Notes: a model not told the origin generated them from the sequence alone. Shown: positions 35,024 through 45,385, counted from the stretch's first letter. The stretch: 64,000 nucleotides of DNA from Moraxellaceae bacterium REDSEA-S32_B1 (GCA_001626925.1 LUOR01000060.1:1-64000); one strand, 5' to 3'. A program made the numbers and translations.

Positions 35024-35698
35024 TTACAACATCACCCAGATTGCAAAGAAATGCGCCAACGCCCCAAGAATGACAAACAAGTGCCAAATGACATGGGTGT
35101 AGGTATATTTTTTCATGGCATAGAAAATTGTACCAACCGTATAAAATATGCCCCCAAGTATGAGTAATTGTAATGACAATGTGTTGAGATAAGTGCGCAT
35201 ATCATCAATCACCAAGACTGCAAGCCAACCCATTGCAAGATACGCAATTAAGGAAAGTGCTTTAAAGCGTTCGATAAAATATAGCTTAAACAACGTGCCT
35301 AAGAAAGCGATCGACCATAACGCCACCAATAAAGTTTTCGCTTTTGGTGTGGGGATATATAAAGCAAGGAAAGGCGTATACGTTCCTGCGATGAGGTAAT
35401 AAATCGCCGTGTGATCTAACTTCTTTAACCATGCACGGTGCTCCATAGTCGTTGCACCGTGATACAAAGTCGAAGCGGAAAATAGCAACACCATACTGAG
35501 TCCATAGACCAACATGGTAAATCCTGCACCGAGCGATAGGGCATAGGCTTCGATACACAGTAGTACCGTAGCGATCACTGCTGCAAAAGCCGCTAAACCA
35601 TGTGTGAGTGCATTCAGACGTTCTTCATGTGGATGATAGTCGACAATATCCTGAGTACTGATAGATTGGTGGTTTAATTGGTTTAAGTTGTTGGGCAT
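35024..35698 (-). CDS. Hemolysin III / PAQR-family membrane protein (YqfA/TrhA-like)
   Basis: The protein is about 224 aa with seven predicted membrane helices. Conserved family residues are visible: HEERLNALTHGLAAF near the start, then STLYHGATTMEHRAWLKKLDHTAIYYLIAGTYTPF, read here as STLYHGA and LDHTAIYYLIAGTYTP, and VIWHLFVILGALAHFFAI at the end. The Ser/His/Asp set probably binds zinc, as in adiponectin-receptor relatives. In E. coli TrhA it affects membrane energetics. The start is uncertain: ATG 35698 (MPNNLNQLNH) or GTG 35737, neither with a strong ribosome site. It is divergent from the methyltransferase at 35909. Confidence 0.85.
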   Translation of the reverse strand: MPNNLNQLNHQSISTQDIVDYHPHEERLNALTHGLAAFAAVIATVLLCIEAYALSLGAGFTMLVYGLSMVLLFSASTLYHGATTMEHRAWLKKLDHTAIYYLIAGTYTPFLALYIPTPKAKTLLVALWSIAFLGTLFKLYFIERFKALSLIAYLAMGWLAVLVIDDMRTYLNTLSLQLLILGGIFYTVGTIFYAMKKYTYTHVIWHLFVILGALAHFFAIWVML

Positions 35699-35908
35699 AG
35701 GAATTGGAAAATGCGATAGATTGTAATTACTATACACTTGTATTTTTAAATTAAAATGACAATTTTTATTTGTTCGCTTTATAAAACTGTAAATCAGACA
35801 ATCAGCTTGCTACAAGACAATGTGTCAAAACATCTTTCCAAAGATCAGTGAAGATGCTTAAAACGGATGAATCAGTTAAAATAGTACCTTCGGTTTTAAT
35901 TTGAGTTC

Positions 35909-37156
35909 ATGATAATGGCGATCAGTTTGCAAGGGCAAGCATTTGAATTTTTTCAGCATATTCAACAGGCTTGGCAGTCGAATACTTTGCAACGCTTGAT
36001 ATTGAGTCAATATCAAGGTGAAAAAGCAAATCTGCAAAAGTTGATGATTCGCTCAATTAAACTTAAAGATGAATTGCAACTCCAAGTTGTGTATCGTTAT
36101 CAAACCAAAGACATCACCAAAAACTATACATGGCAAGAATTTGAGTCACTAAGCTCAGATTGGTTAATGCAATTTAAGCAGAGTAATTTATTTACGGATC
36201 AAGCCGAATTTCAACTCAAAATCAAAAAGCAACAATGGCAATTGACCCAAACACAAATTAAAACGGCAAAACATACCGCATCTAATCCGCAGGAAAATAT
36301 AAATATAGCGAAACAACATAATCGCCAAAAACAGCGTTGGATTGAACAAGATCGCCAGTTTTTACAGTTGCTTGGTGTGACTGATCAAAAACATCAAATC
36401 ATTCCGAGTATGTCGAGAAAGTGGAAGCAAATTAATAAATTTGTCGAGATATTCGCAGGTGCAGTCAATCAAGCAGGATTTATTGAACATCAAAATTTAC
36501 ATGTGGTCGATTTTGGTTCGGGTAAAGGCTATCTGACTTGTGCCGTCTATGATTATTTGCAAACGCATCAGTTTGCACCACAGGTGACTGGTGTAGAGCT
36601 ACGTCAGGAATTGGTGGATTTTTGCCAAAATGTCGCCACGCAAAGTGATTTTCAATACTTACAATTCTTTCAAGGCGATGTGCGTAGTTATCAGCCAGAG
36701 CAAACGGACGTGATGATTGCGCTACATGCGTGTGATATTGCGACGGATTTTGCCATTCATACAGGGATTCGCTTGGATGCCAAAGTGATCATGTGCGCAC
36801 CGTGTTGTCATAAAGAGTTGCGCCCGCAAATGCAATCGCCAACGGTACTTGCGCCGATGCTAGGCTATGGCGTACATATGGGACAACAGGCGGAGATGCT
36901 CACCGATACCATTCGTGCGCTGTTTTTACAGGCATATGGCTATGAAACAAAGGTTTTAGAATTTGTGTCTTTGGAGCATACCAGTAAAAATAAAATGATT
37001 ATGGCGACCAAAAAGCGCAATGCGGAAAGTCAGCCAAATCAAAAAGTGCTACAGCAAATTGCAGATTTAGAAGCATTTTATTCAATTGAGCATCATGCCT
37101 TAGAAAATCTACTCAAAGATATGCCAGTCGATGATCGGCATGGCTGTGCTTGTTAG
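35909..37156 (+). CDS. SAM-dependent methyltransferase, METTL25/Methyltransf_32-like
   Basis: The 415-aa protein has an N-terminal region of about 170 residues without recognised motifs. The Rossmann methyltransferase domain follows: motif I VVDFGSGKGYLTCAVYDYL near residue 200, VTGVELRQELVDFC, and VMIALHACDIATDFAI near 270. CAPCCHKELRPQM near residue 298 is distinctive of a family found from bacteria to eukaryotes (METTL25/RRNAD1-like). Its substrate is unknown to me; RNA or protein are both possible. It ends CAC after HG, giving three more C-terminal cysteines/histidines. It is monocistronic or paired with the small coiled-coil gene 115 bp on. Confidence 0.78.
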   Translation: MIMAISLQGQAFEFFQHIQQAWQSNTLQRLILSQYQGEKANLQKLMIRSIKLKDELQLQVVYRYQTKDITKNYTWQEFESLSSDWLMQFKQSNLFTDQAEFQLKIKKQQWQLTQTQIKTAKHTASNPQENINIAKQHNRQKQRWIEQDRQFLQLLGVTDQKHQIIPSMSRKWKQINKFVEIFAGAVNQAGFIEHQNLHVVDFGSGKGYLTCAVYDYLQTHQFAPQVTGVELRQELVDFCQNVATQSDFQYLQFFQGDVRSYQPEQTDVMIALHACDIATDFAIHTGIRLDAKVIMCAPCCHKELRPQMQSPTVLAPMLGYGVHMGQQAEMLTDTIRALFLQAYGYETKVLEFVSLEHTSKNKMIMATKKRNAESQPNQKVLQQIADLEAFYSIEHHALENLLKDMPVDDRHGCAC

Positions 37157-37271
37157 TTTGATATGGAAAATATTTCTAAAACTTGTCATAAAACTGACTT
37201 AAACTTTTCATGTGGCTGAAATATCAATGAATTATTTTAAGCATAGGTTAATTAAGTACACAGGACATGTG

Positions 37272-37502
37272 ATGAAAATAACCCATACGTTACAACAAAA
37301 AGTGATCGGCAAATATAAAGATATTCTTGAGCATCAACTGTCGATTATCGAAGCACAGCAACAACAAATTGAAAAATTACAACGTGAGCTGAATGCATTT
37401 AAACAACAACACAGTTTTCCTGAAGAACGAACAACTTGGCAGACACTCCGCTTAAAAGTATTTAAAAGTCAGGACGTTGTCGTAAATCCACAAAAATCAT
37501 AG
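37272..37502 (+). CDS. Small coiled-coil protein of unknown function
   Basis: The 76-aa protein is Gln- and Lys-rich. Its middle (IIEAQQQQIEKLQRELNAFKQQ, residues about 28-49) should form a coiled coil, with basic flanks (KVIGKYK, TLRLKVFKS). There is no signal peptide or membrane segment. ATG 37272 has AGGA 6 bases upstream; an ATG at 37212 in frame lacks one. Codon use looks ordinary. It may be a small nucleoid- or complex-associated protein, but no family is recognised. It converges with polA. Confidence 0.6.
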   Translation: MKITHTLQQKVIGKYKDILEHQLSIIEAQQQQIEKLQRELNAFKQQHSFPEERTTWQTLRLKVFKSQDVVVNPQKS

Positions 37503-37562
37503 CCTAGTGATCATTATATCCCATCATTTTTCTAAAGACGGATTAAATCGAGAATGAAACGC

Positions 37563-40343
37563 TTAATGCGCTTCATCCCAATTGTTGCCTTTACCGACTT
37601 CAACGACCAATGGCACATTCAACGTGAACACATCTTGCATGGTGTCTTTGATCAATGTTGTTGCGTCGCTTACATAGTCTTCATCGACTTCAAAGACTAA
37701 TTCATCGTGGACTTGCAGTAACAACAACGCACGACTTTGATCGAGTTTCTTTTCAATCGCAATCATTGCCAGTTTGATGATATCCGCAGCACTACCTTGT
37801 AGTGGCGCATTGATTGCTGCACGTTCAGCGGCTTTCCGTACCATCATATTGCGGGCATGAATATCAGGTGTGTATAGTCTGCGACCAAGTAAGGTTTCCA
37901 CAAAACCCTGTTCTTGCGCAAGCTGACGAGTACGTTGCATATATTCGTAAATGCCTGGATAACGCTGAAAATATTGTTTAATGTAGTTTTGCGATTCTTC
38001 ACGGGTAAAGCCAAGCTGACGAATCAAACCAAACTCAGACATACCGTAGAGTAGACCGAAGTTTACCGCTTTGGCTTGACGGCGTTGATCTGAGGTCACT
38101 TCATCCAGTGGAATATTCAGCACTTCAGAAGCGGTGGCTTGGTGAATATCTCGTCCTTCGTTAAAGGCGTTGACCAATGCGTCATCTTCACAGAAGTGCG
38201 CCATCAGACGCAGTTCGATCTGTGAATAATCGGCAGCGAGAATGACACGATCTTTCGGTGCAACGAAGGCTTTACGAATCTGACGACCAATCTCACCACG
38301 AATCGGAATATTTTGTAGATTAGGATCAGTCGAGGACAGGCGACCTGTAGTGGTGACTGCTTGATGATAGCTTGTATGGACACGTTTGCTAGTTGCATCA
38401 GCCTGTTCAACCAAACGATCGGTATAGGTACTTTTCAGTTTAGCAAGGGTACGATAATCCAAAATGATTTGCGTGATTGGATGATCAACTTTTTCTAATA
38501 CAGCTTCACTGGTGCTGTATTGTCCCGAAGCGGTTTTTTTACCACCTTTTAAACCCAATTTATCAAATAAAATCTCGCCAACTTGCTTTGGAGAGGCAAT
38601 GTTAAATTGCTCACCTGCGATGTCAATCGCTTGTGATTCGTAGCCTTGCATGTCTTTTTCAAAGGTTTCACTCAAGTTAGTCAAAAAGTCTGGATCAAGC
38701 TGAATACCACGAGACTCCATATTGCATAGCACTTGCGCCGTTGGTAGTTCGACACGTTCTAGCAAGGCGAATAGTTCAGGTTGTTCAGCGAGTTTCGCTT
38801 TCAACACTTCAAATAAGCGATAGGTGACATGCGCATCTTCGCAGGCGTAGGGTGCTGCGACATCTAAATCAATTTGGTTAAAGGTCAGTTGTTTGGCACC
38901 TTTGCCTGCGACTTGCTCATAAGTTATGGTCAAATGACTTAAATACAGCCGTGCCACATCGTCCATATTGTGACGAGTTGCCGTCGGATTCAGTACATAA
39001 GATGCAAGCATGGTGTCAAAGCCCCAACCTTGCAGTTGGATCCCGTGATTGGCAAAGATGTGTGCATCATATTTCAGGTGATGACCGATTTTCGCTACGC
39101 TTGGATTTTCTAAAATTGGTTTCAGTTGAGCTAATATCGTTTCACGATTGAGCTGTTCAGGCGCACCCTCATAGTCATGGATGAAAGGGACGTAATAAGC
39201 ATCTTTGCTGTCGAATGCCACCGATAAACCAACCATTTCCGCAATACGATAGTCTAGGCTCGTGGTTTCGGTGTCGATGGCAAATTGTTGTGCATCTTTA
39301 AAGCGTTGAAATAACGCATCCCAATCTGCTTGAGAGAGCACGGTATGATAATTGGCTTGACCAAGTTGATCATCGCCACTGGTCAGTTGTGCGCTACTTT
39401 CGGTATTATTGTCTGTTTCACTATCGGTTTGCGTTGGTTTTTCTTCAGTCTTTTGACTGTGGTTGGCTTGTTTATTCTTGGTATTGTCAGGATTATTTGG
39501 ATGATCTAGGGATTGCAGTTGGGTACGGAATTCAAGTTCTGTATAGAGCCGGCGCAGTTCGTTGACATTGGGATTGCTTAGTTTGAGATCATCCCAAGTA
39601 AGCGTTAAATCTAGCCCAGTGATAATGGTCGCCAATTGGTGATCGAGTTTGATATTGTCGAGATTGTCTTTGATATTTTGGCTGACTTTGCCTTTGATCT
39701 GATCGACATTGGCAATAATGCCGTCGAGTGAGCCAAATTCATTCAGTAGTTTCGCAGCCGTTTTAGCCCCAACACCAGGCACACCTTGGATGCCATCAGA
39801 AGCGTCACCCATTAAGGTCAGATAATCAATGATCTGATGTGGATGCACGCCGAATTTTTCAAATACACCCGCTTCATCAAGCTGACGCTCTTTAAAGCTA
39901 TCTTCTAAGGTGACGTTGGGATTGACCAATTGCGCCATATCCTTATCACCTGTGGAGATCAAGACTTGATGACCTTCGGCAAGTGCACGTTGCGTCAATG
40001 TGCCAATAATGTCATCGGCTTCAACACCTGCTAAGCTATACAACGGAATGCCGAGCGCACGAATCAAATCATGCAAATAGGGGATTTGCTCACCCAATTC
40101 ATCAGGCATCGCAGGGCGGTCGCCTTTATAAATCGGTGACAATTTATGTCGAAACGTAGGCTCTGGTGTATCAAAAATCACTGCCATATGCGTCGGCTGG
40201 ATACGGCGCATCAGCTTTTGAATCGCAGAGCTTGCGCCACGCACCGCATTGGTGTGCAGACCTTGTGAAGTGGTCAACGGTGGTAGGGCGTGAAAAGCAC
40301 GAAATAAGAAATAAGACCCATCAACCAAAACAAAAGGTGGCAT
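37563..40343 (-). CDS. polA: DNA polymerase I
   Basis: PolA fills gaps, removes RNA primers and serves in repair. The 926-aa protein contains all three domains. The 5'-3' exonuclease starts VLVDGSYFLFRAFHAL and has DKDMAQLV near residue 140. The proofreading domain is intact, with FAIDTETTSLD near 365 and CEDAHVTYRL near 505. The polymerase domain has ADYSQIELRLMAH and VHDELVFEV. A linker of about 40 polar residues (Asn, Thr, Gln, Ser, Asp; near 290-330) joins the nuclease to the rest. ATG 40343 has GGA 7 bases upstream and is preferred over ATG 40355. Confidence 0.96.
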   Translation of the reverse strand: MPPFVLVDGSYFLFRAFHALPPLTTSQGLHTNAVRGASSAIQKLMRRIQPTHMAVIFDTPEPTFRHKLSPIYKGDRPAMPDELGEQIPYLHDLIRALGIPLYSLAGVEADDIIGTLTQRALAEGHQVLISTGDKDMAQLVNPNVTLEDSFKERQLDEAGVFEKFGVHPHQIIDYLTLMGDASDGIQGVPGVGAKTAAKLLNEFGSLDGIIANVDQIKGKVSQNIKDNLDNIKLDHQLATIITGLDLTLTWDDLKLSNPNVNELRRLYTELEFRTQLQSLDHPNNPDNTKNKQANHSQKTEEKPTQTDSETDNNTESSAQLTSGDDQLGQANYHTVLSQADWDALFQRFKDAQQFAIDTETTSLDYRIAEMVGLSVAFDSKDAYYVPFIHDYEGAPEQLNRETILAQLKPILENPSVAKIGHHLKYDAHIFANHGIQLQGWGFDTMLASYVLNPTATRHNMDDVARLYLSHLTITYEQVAGKGAKQLTFNQIDLDVAAPYACEDAHVTYRLFEVLKAKLAEQPELFALLERVELPTAQVLCNMESRGIQLDPDFLTNLSETFEKDMQGYESQAIDIAGEQFNIASPKQVGEILFDKLGLKGGKKTASGQYSTSEAVLEKVDHPITQIILDYRTLAKLKSTYTDRLVEQADATSKRVHTSYHQAVTTTGRLSSTDPNLQNIPIRGEIGRQIRKAFVAPKDRVILAADYSQIELRLMAHFCEDDALVNAFNEGRDIHQATASEVLNIPLDEVTSDQRRQAKAVNFGLLYGMSEFGLIRQLGFTREESQNYIKQYFQRYPGIYEYMQRTRQLAQEQGFVETLLGRRLYTPDIHARNMMVRKAAERAAINAPLQGSAADIIKLAMIAIEKKLDQSRALLLLQVHDELVFEVDEDYVSDATTLIKDTMQDVFTLNVPLVVEVGKGNNWDEAH

Positions 40344-40514
40344 GTGTGATTCCATTGATATTTTAAAGACTGGCTATAGTGTACCTCAAAGCTGATTTAC
40401 TGCAATGTGATGTGCGCAATAACAAATCAAGCTTTGTACTTTGTTATAAATCAGTTACATCCACAAAAAGACATGCTAAATTGTTTTTTAATAGAACATG
40501 AAAATATTGAATAA

Positions 40515-43493
40515 ATGACGAATCCAAATACGCCAAATCACTCTAATAAAAGCAACGACGCCTTGTACACACAGCAAGCGATGACTTCGCTAATTCGTTT
40601 TCCTGATGCCACTTGGGCGAGAGTATTGCTGATTATTTTTGCGATTCTTTTTCTTGGGCAGTTAGTCTTTGGTGGTGATGCGGATATTTTATGGTGGTTG
40701 GCACTGTTTGGTAGTGTGATCATTGCGTGTAATGCCTATGAAAATCAAAATGCACAAATCAAACAACTACAGCAAAGTACCTTTCAGCTTCAACAGCAAA
40801 TAGACCGCCTATCACAAGGTCAAATTCCAGTTTCAAATTCAGCGACTCAAACGGATGCGCAACGAGATGCAAGCCTAGAAGAAAATAAAGAAGCCGTTGC
40901 AGAATCCAATAGTTTTCCTGAGCAGGTTTCGCCGTCATATCAAAATGAAAGCATTGTAGAGCACAGCGATTTAAATCATCAGTATTTTGAAAATATTTCT
41001 ACCGATTCAACCCCAGCATGGATGAATGCAAGTTCTGCGCAAGCGAATCAAACGATTCAAGTGGATGATGCACTAGAAAATCAAACGAATCACATTGCAA
41101 AGCACGATGAACTCAAAACCATGACCTCAATGTGGGATGCCGCATTGAACTGGTTTAAAGGTGGCAACAGTATCGTGCGTATTGCGGTGGTGATTTTGCT
41201 GATCGGCGTAGTGTTGTTATTGCGATTTGCTAGTGAATATTGGCAATTGACCTTATCTGCGAAAATGGCAGGGATTGGCGCAAGTGGTATTGCGCTGACA
41301 GGGCTTGGTTATTTCTTACGTCAACGTCGTTTTGATTATGCGATTAGCTTGCAAGGTTTGGGTCTTGGCGTTTTATTTTTGGTGTTATTTAGCAGTTTCC
41401 ATCTGGGTGTGATTCAATCCGTCACATTATCCTATGTCGCATTAATCGCCATACTCGCCATCACCTTATGGCTTGCGATACGACAGAATGCGTTGATTTT
41501 GGCATTTATCGCTTTGGGCAGTGGTTTTATTGCGCCGTTTATCCTCAATACTGGCAGTAATAATATTCCTGCATTGATGGCGTATTTCTTTGTGTTAAAC
41601 CTTGCTTTGGCGATTATTGCGTACTTTAAACCGTGGCGGATTCTCAATACTTTAGCGTTAATGATCACCTTTGGTTTGGGTGGATTTGCGATTTGGACGA
41701 AAGCTGAAGATGCACAAGCATTTCAGATTGCCTGTTGGGTGTGGGCGATTTTTGCGATCTATTTATTTATTTCGATTCGCTATAGCCAACACATTGTCGC
41801 CCTCAAAACCCAATTCAAAGACATCCCCTATATTGATACCTCGTTGATTTTCGCCACACCATTTATGGCATTTAGTTTATATGCAGGTTTGGTGTCGTCT
41901 GACGGCTATGCGCTGTCGATTGCCAGTGCAGTCTTGGCGAGTGTCTATTTAGTCTTAGCTTATGTCTTACATCAAAAAGCTAAGCAATTACTCATTTTAA
42001 CCCAATGTTTTTATGGCTTAGGCTTTGTGTTTTTGGCGTTGATTTTACCGTTTGCCTTTGATGCCTATTGGAGTAGTGTCGGTTGGGCAATTCATGGATT
42101 GGTGATGCTGTGGCTCGGTTGGCGCTATGCGATCGTCAATGCACGATATTTCGGTGTGGCGTTACTGCTGGCGAGTGGCGTGGCGACTTTGTATGTGGTG
42201 CTCTTTAACAATCAAAGTGCGCTGTTTGCAGGGTGCTTGTTGATGGCGAGTTATGCGATTGCAACGTATTTGTTGCTTCATCCTAAAGCGGAAACGGATC
42301 ATCAAACTGAAATCTCAAATCCAAGTGCTTTGGCATGTATCTGTGGCATGACGCTGTTATTGTTGTCCTTAATCCTTGCGCCAGTGAATTATTTCTATGC
42401 GATGGATGAGTTCTACGGACTTGATCTTGAGTGGATAAGCCTGCCACTGCTACTTTGGACGGCGGTGATGTATCTTGGCTATCGCTTTTTTGCCAAATCT
42501 CAAACACATTTTCTATGGAAAATCAGCGCTTTTATCGTCTTGGCGATTACAGCATTTGAAATATTAATTGGCAATGTAGTTTATGAGCTCGAAGGTAAAT
42601 CTTATCTTGCAATGACCTATCACGGAGGCTATGAATGGTACGGCTTGATGGGCTCGGCAGTATTGTGGCTTATCATTTTTGCGATGTTAGTTTGTGATAC
42701 TGTCTTTAAAAAACAGAGTATTACATCGTCAGAATCCTCAAATTCACATTTCTTCAAAGCTGCGGTACTGATTTATACCGCTGTCGCTGTGTTGATGTTG
42801 GCGATACTGGGTGGTGGTTTTGCGAGTGAAAATAGCTACGTAGCGATGCTTGCAGTGCTCCCAATATTTGCCTTTGCACTGAGTTATTTCGAAAAAAAAT
42901 GGCATCACTGGCAAAGTCTGTGGGTGGGTAATCTCGCTGTGGTTGCCGTGCTGTGGTATTGGCTCGTTACTGTGAGCTTTGCTAGAGATGGCGCTTGGTC
43001 GTTGCCATTTATCCCATTACTCAATCCAATTGATTTGGTAAGTATTATTGTATTTGTAATACTGACTTTTGCCCTAAAACCGTTTTTGTTGAGTATGTCT
43101 CGTGCGTGGCAGTTCGCCTCTGCTAGTGTGTTGCTTGGTACAGGGATAATATTGGTGAGCAGTCTATTACTTCGTGTGCTCACGCATTATGCAGGTTTGC
43201 CATATTGGCTCGATGGGGCATGGCAAAATGGCACGGTGCAGGCGAGTTTAACCATTCTGTGGACGTTGATTGCGTTGATTCTGACTACGCTTGCCAGTCG
43301 TCAGTCATGGCGCTATATCTGGATGCTCGGTATTGCGGTGCTCGGTTTGGTGATCTTTAAATTGATCTTCCATGATTTGTCGCAAAGTCAGACTTTGACT
43401 CGGATTATTTCCTTTATTGGGAGTGGTTTGATCATGTTGGTGATTGGCTATTTTTCACCGTTACCACCGACCAATAAACGGTTGGGGGATTGA
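40515..43493 (+). CDS. DUF2339 giant membrane protein
   Basis: The 992-aa protein has one hydrophobic segment near residues 35-75, then a polar Gln-rich stretch (about 75-215) that may form a coiled coil. About 25 consecutive membrane helices run from residue 220 to the end, a layout typical of DUF2339. The function of the family is not known; links to envelope or cell-wall processes have been suggested. It is monocistronic, divergent from polA and convergent with mscS. Repeated QTNQ/NQT and acidic segments in the polar linker look disordered. No catalytic motif is apparent. Confidence 0.8.
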   Translation: MTNPNTPNHSNKSNDALYTQQAMTSLIRFPDATWARVLLIIFAILFLGQLVFGGDADILWWLALFGSVIIACNAYENQNAQIKQLQQSTFQLQQQIDRLSQGQIPVSNSATQTDAQRDASLEENKEAVAESNSFPEQVSPSYQNESIVEHSDLNHQYFENISTDSTPAWMNASSAQANQTIQVDDALENQTNHIAKHDELKTMTSMWDAALNWFKGGNSIVRIAVVILLIGVVLLLRFASEYWQLTLSAKMAGIGASGIALTGLGYFLRQRRFDYAISLQGLGLGVLFLVLFSSFHLGVIQSVTLSYVALIAILAITLWLAIRQNALILAFIALGSGFIAPFILNTGSNNIPALMAYFFVLNLALAIIAYFKPWRILNTLALMITFGLGGFAIWTKAEDAQAFQIACWVWAIFAIYLFISIRYSQHIVALKTQFKDIPYIDTSLIFATPFMAFSLYAGLVSSDGYALSIASAVLASVYLVLAYVLHQKAKQLLILTQCFYGLGFVFLALILPFAFDAYWSSVGWAIHGLVMLWLGWRYAIVNARYFGVALLLASGVATLYVVLFNNQSALFAGCLLMASYAIATYLLLHPKAETDHQTEISNPSALACICGMTLLLLSLILAPVNYFYAMDEFYGLDLEWISLPLLLWTAVMYLGYRFFAKSQTHFLWKISAFIVLAITAFEILIGNVVYELEGKSYLAMTYHGGYEWYGLMGSAVLWLIIFAMLVCDTVFKKQSITSSESSNSHFFKAAVLIYTAVAVLMLAILGGGFASENSYVAMLAVLPIFAFALSYFEKKWHHWQSLWVGNLAVVAVLWYWLVTVSFARDGAWSLPFIPLLNPIDLVSIIVFVILTFALKPFLLSMSRAWQFASASVLLGTGIILVSSLLLRVLTHYAGLPYWLDGAWQNGTVQASLTILWTLIALILTTLASRQSWRYIWMLGIAVLGLVIFKLIFHDLSQSQTLTRIISFIGSGLIMLVIGYFSPLPPTNKRLGD

Positions 43494-43536
43494 GGGATAA
43501 AAAGCTTTGTTTATTAAGGTTTGAATTGGCATGTGA

Positions 43537-43585
43537 CACTTAAACATGTGCGAAAGAGTAACTCCAATCTTAAGTGCTTTTTTAA
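43537..43585 (+). terminator. Possible terminator after the DUF2339 gene
   Basis: cacttaa (43537-43543) can pair with ttaagtg (43570-43576), followed by cTTTTTT. The stem is short and the loop long (26 bases), so support is weak. Confidence 0.35.
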
Positions 43586-43601
43586 ATTTTACGATCATCT
43601 A

Positions 43602-44507
43602 CTAAGTCGAACGAGGATGATTGAGATCATTACGAGCAACCACATCAGCATCATCGCCACTTAGACTTGGCTCAATCAAACCCATTTTCGGGATTGGAAT
43701 CTCAATATTATTATCAATGAAGCCGTTACGCACACGTTCCTGAATCTCATCATGGACTTGAATATAATAATCTTGTTGCGTCCATACCGTAAATAACAGC
43801 TCAATGGTCGATTCCCGAAATGCAGTCACTGCAACTTGTGGACGTGGTTCATCCAGTACCAAAGAATAAGCATCGGCAACATCAATCAACACTTGACGGA
43901 CTTTGACAATATCCTCATGAAAGTTGATAAATAGCGTGATCGGAATACGCCGAACAGGAAATTTGGATAAGTTAAAGACAGGCGTTTTGATGAGTTGCTC
44001 GTTCGGAAGACGGATAAAAATATTGTCTAACGTCAACAATTTAACCGAAAGTAAATCAATCGAAATCACTTGTCCTTCGATAGTATGACCACGAATCATG
44101 GTCACTTGAATGGTGTCACCAACTTCGAATGAGCCTTCACCAATCAAGAATAATCCACTGATCAAATTCGATGCAGAGGTCTGTGAAGCAAAACCTAGTG
44201 CAACCGTTAAAATCCCTGCCGCACCAAGAAAGACACTGAGTTTAAAGCCTGCTTCACGCAAGCTTGCGATCATGAATAAGAGAAAAATAAAATAGAAAAT
44301 CCCACGTCGCCAAATCAATTTTTGGTGTTGATTCAGTCGTTTACCAATGGTTGCAGTAAAGCCGTTACTAATGAGCCGAGCCAAAAAGAAGCCCAGCACG
44401 ATGAAGATCGAGGCAAAAATCATATCTTGGAAACGATCTGAACTCAGCCCAGCGGCGAAACTTGTCAGTGTATTATTGAGTTCTTCGACGATTTGCAGCT
44501 CTGCCAT
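43602..44507 (-). CDS. MscS-family mechanosensitive ion channel
   Basis: The 301-aa protein has three membrane helices (residues about 25-45, 65-85, 92-120). The pore-lining third helix is visible in FLGAAGILTVALGFASQTSASNLISG, written here in parts as VALGFASQ and SNLISGLF. The beta domain (VGDTIQV and GQVISIDLLSVKLLT) follows and then the alpha/beta cytoplasmic cage. It opens under membrane tension to release solutes in hypo-osmotic shock. It is followed upstream on the same strand by a DUF432 gene (44564-45385), which reads into it with a 56-bp gap, so the pair is one operon. Confidence 0.9.
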   Translation of the reverse strand: MAELQIVEELNNTLTSFAAGLSSDRFQDMIFASIFIVLGFFLARLISNGFTATIGKRLNQHQKLIWRRGIFYFIFLLFMIASLREAGFKLSVFLGAAGILTVALGFASQTSASNLISGLFLIGEGSFEVGDTIQVTMIRGHTIEGQVISIDLLSVKLLTLDNIFIRLPNEQLIKTPVFNLSKFPVRRIPITLFINFHEDIVKVRQVLIDVADAYSLVLDEPRPQVAVTAFRESTIELLFTVWTQQDYYIQVHDEIQERVRNGFIDNNIEIPIPKMGLIEPSLSGDDADVVARNDLNHPRST

Positions 44508-44563
44508 GCGAAATTTTCCTAAATCCTCTTGCTCGGGTGAATCAGTGCACTTAATTTTAGCCG

Positions 44564-45385
44564 TTAAAACATCGATTCAAACATATTACTAATAAAGCTT
44601 GCATTGTCTGATCGTGCAGGCTGGATAAATGACACCTGCTCAGCCATTGGCGGTGTGCGTGATTCGATGCGAATGCGTGGCGGTTTATCAAACTCACTTT
44701 GATAGACCTTGATCTCTGACGTCCAAAGCCGTCCAGTCGTTTCACTATAAAATAACGGCAATGACGGCGCAGGGACATTAATCCGTTCAAGGCGCATCTG
44801 TTGATGGCTATCATTATAAAAATGAATGGGTGTCACCGCTCGAAATGGATTAATACTCATCTCATTAAGATTGGTCGTGCCATCAACTTGCGTGGCGTAG
44901 CACATTTGACCTTCTTGATAGTTCATACCGAACCAAGTGTCTTTGGTTTGAAATACAGGAAAATCGAAAATCGGCGCTTTTTGATTTTCAACAATACCTG
45001 CCAACCATAATGGTGTGCTAATAAATAAAGTTGCACGCTGTCCCGCAGGAATGTGGATCGGCTGAACAGGTTTGATCACCACACCACGATCGGCAAGGCG
45101 GGGCATCAAAAAGAATCGTTCTTTACTACGGTTGAACATAAAGCGTTCAAATTTGCTCGGATGGGGAATTGGAATTTCTTGTTCTAAAATTAACCAATCA
45201 TTGCGCATTTCTGAATGTTTGTGTAGACGATGATATTCGACCAACCAGTCTTTTTCACGGCGAAATAGACGAAAGTACAGCGGTCCAAGTCGCCACGCAT
45301 GCGATTGATTCAGTTGAAATTTATATTCACCCCACCATGTCTTTGACTCAGGATAAGGTGTGGTATTTTCTGCGTCTTCAGTCAT
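44564..45385 (-). CDS. DUF432-like protein paired with an MscS channel
   Basis: The 273-aa soluble protein is rich in Arg, Phe, Pro and Trp, with no signal peptide or membrane segment (WWGEYKFQLNQSHAWRLGPLYF near the start). The pattern resembles DUF432, a family often found next to mscS genes, but I assign it from memory and context. It lies first in the two-gene operon with the channel. A regulatory or accessory role for the channel is a reasonable guess; no catalytic motif is seen. The start ATG 45385 is divergent from gspE. Confidence 0.6.
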   Translation of the reverse strand: MTEDAENTTPYPESKTWWGEYKFQLNQSHAWRLGPLYFRLFRREKDWLVEYHRLHKHSEMRNDWLILEQEIPIPHPSKFERFMFNRSKERFFLMPRLADRGVVIKPVQPIHIPAGQRATLFISTPLWLAGIVENQKAPIFDFPVFQTKDTWFGMNYQEGQMCYATQVDGTTNLNEMSINPFRAVTPIHFYNDSHQQMRLERINVPAPSLPLFYSETTGRLWTSEIKVYQSEFDKPPRIRIESRTPPMAEQVSFIQPARSDNASFISNMFESMF

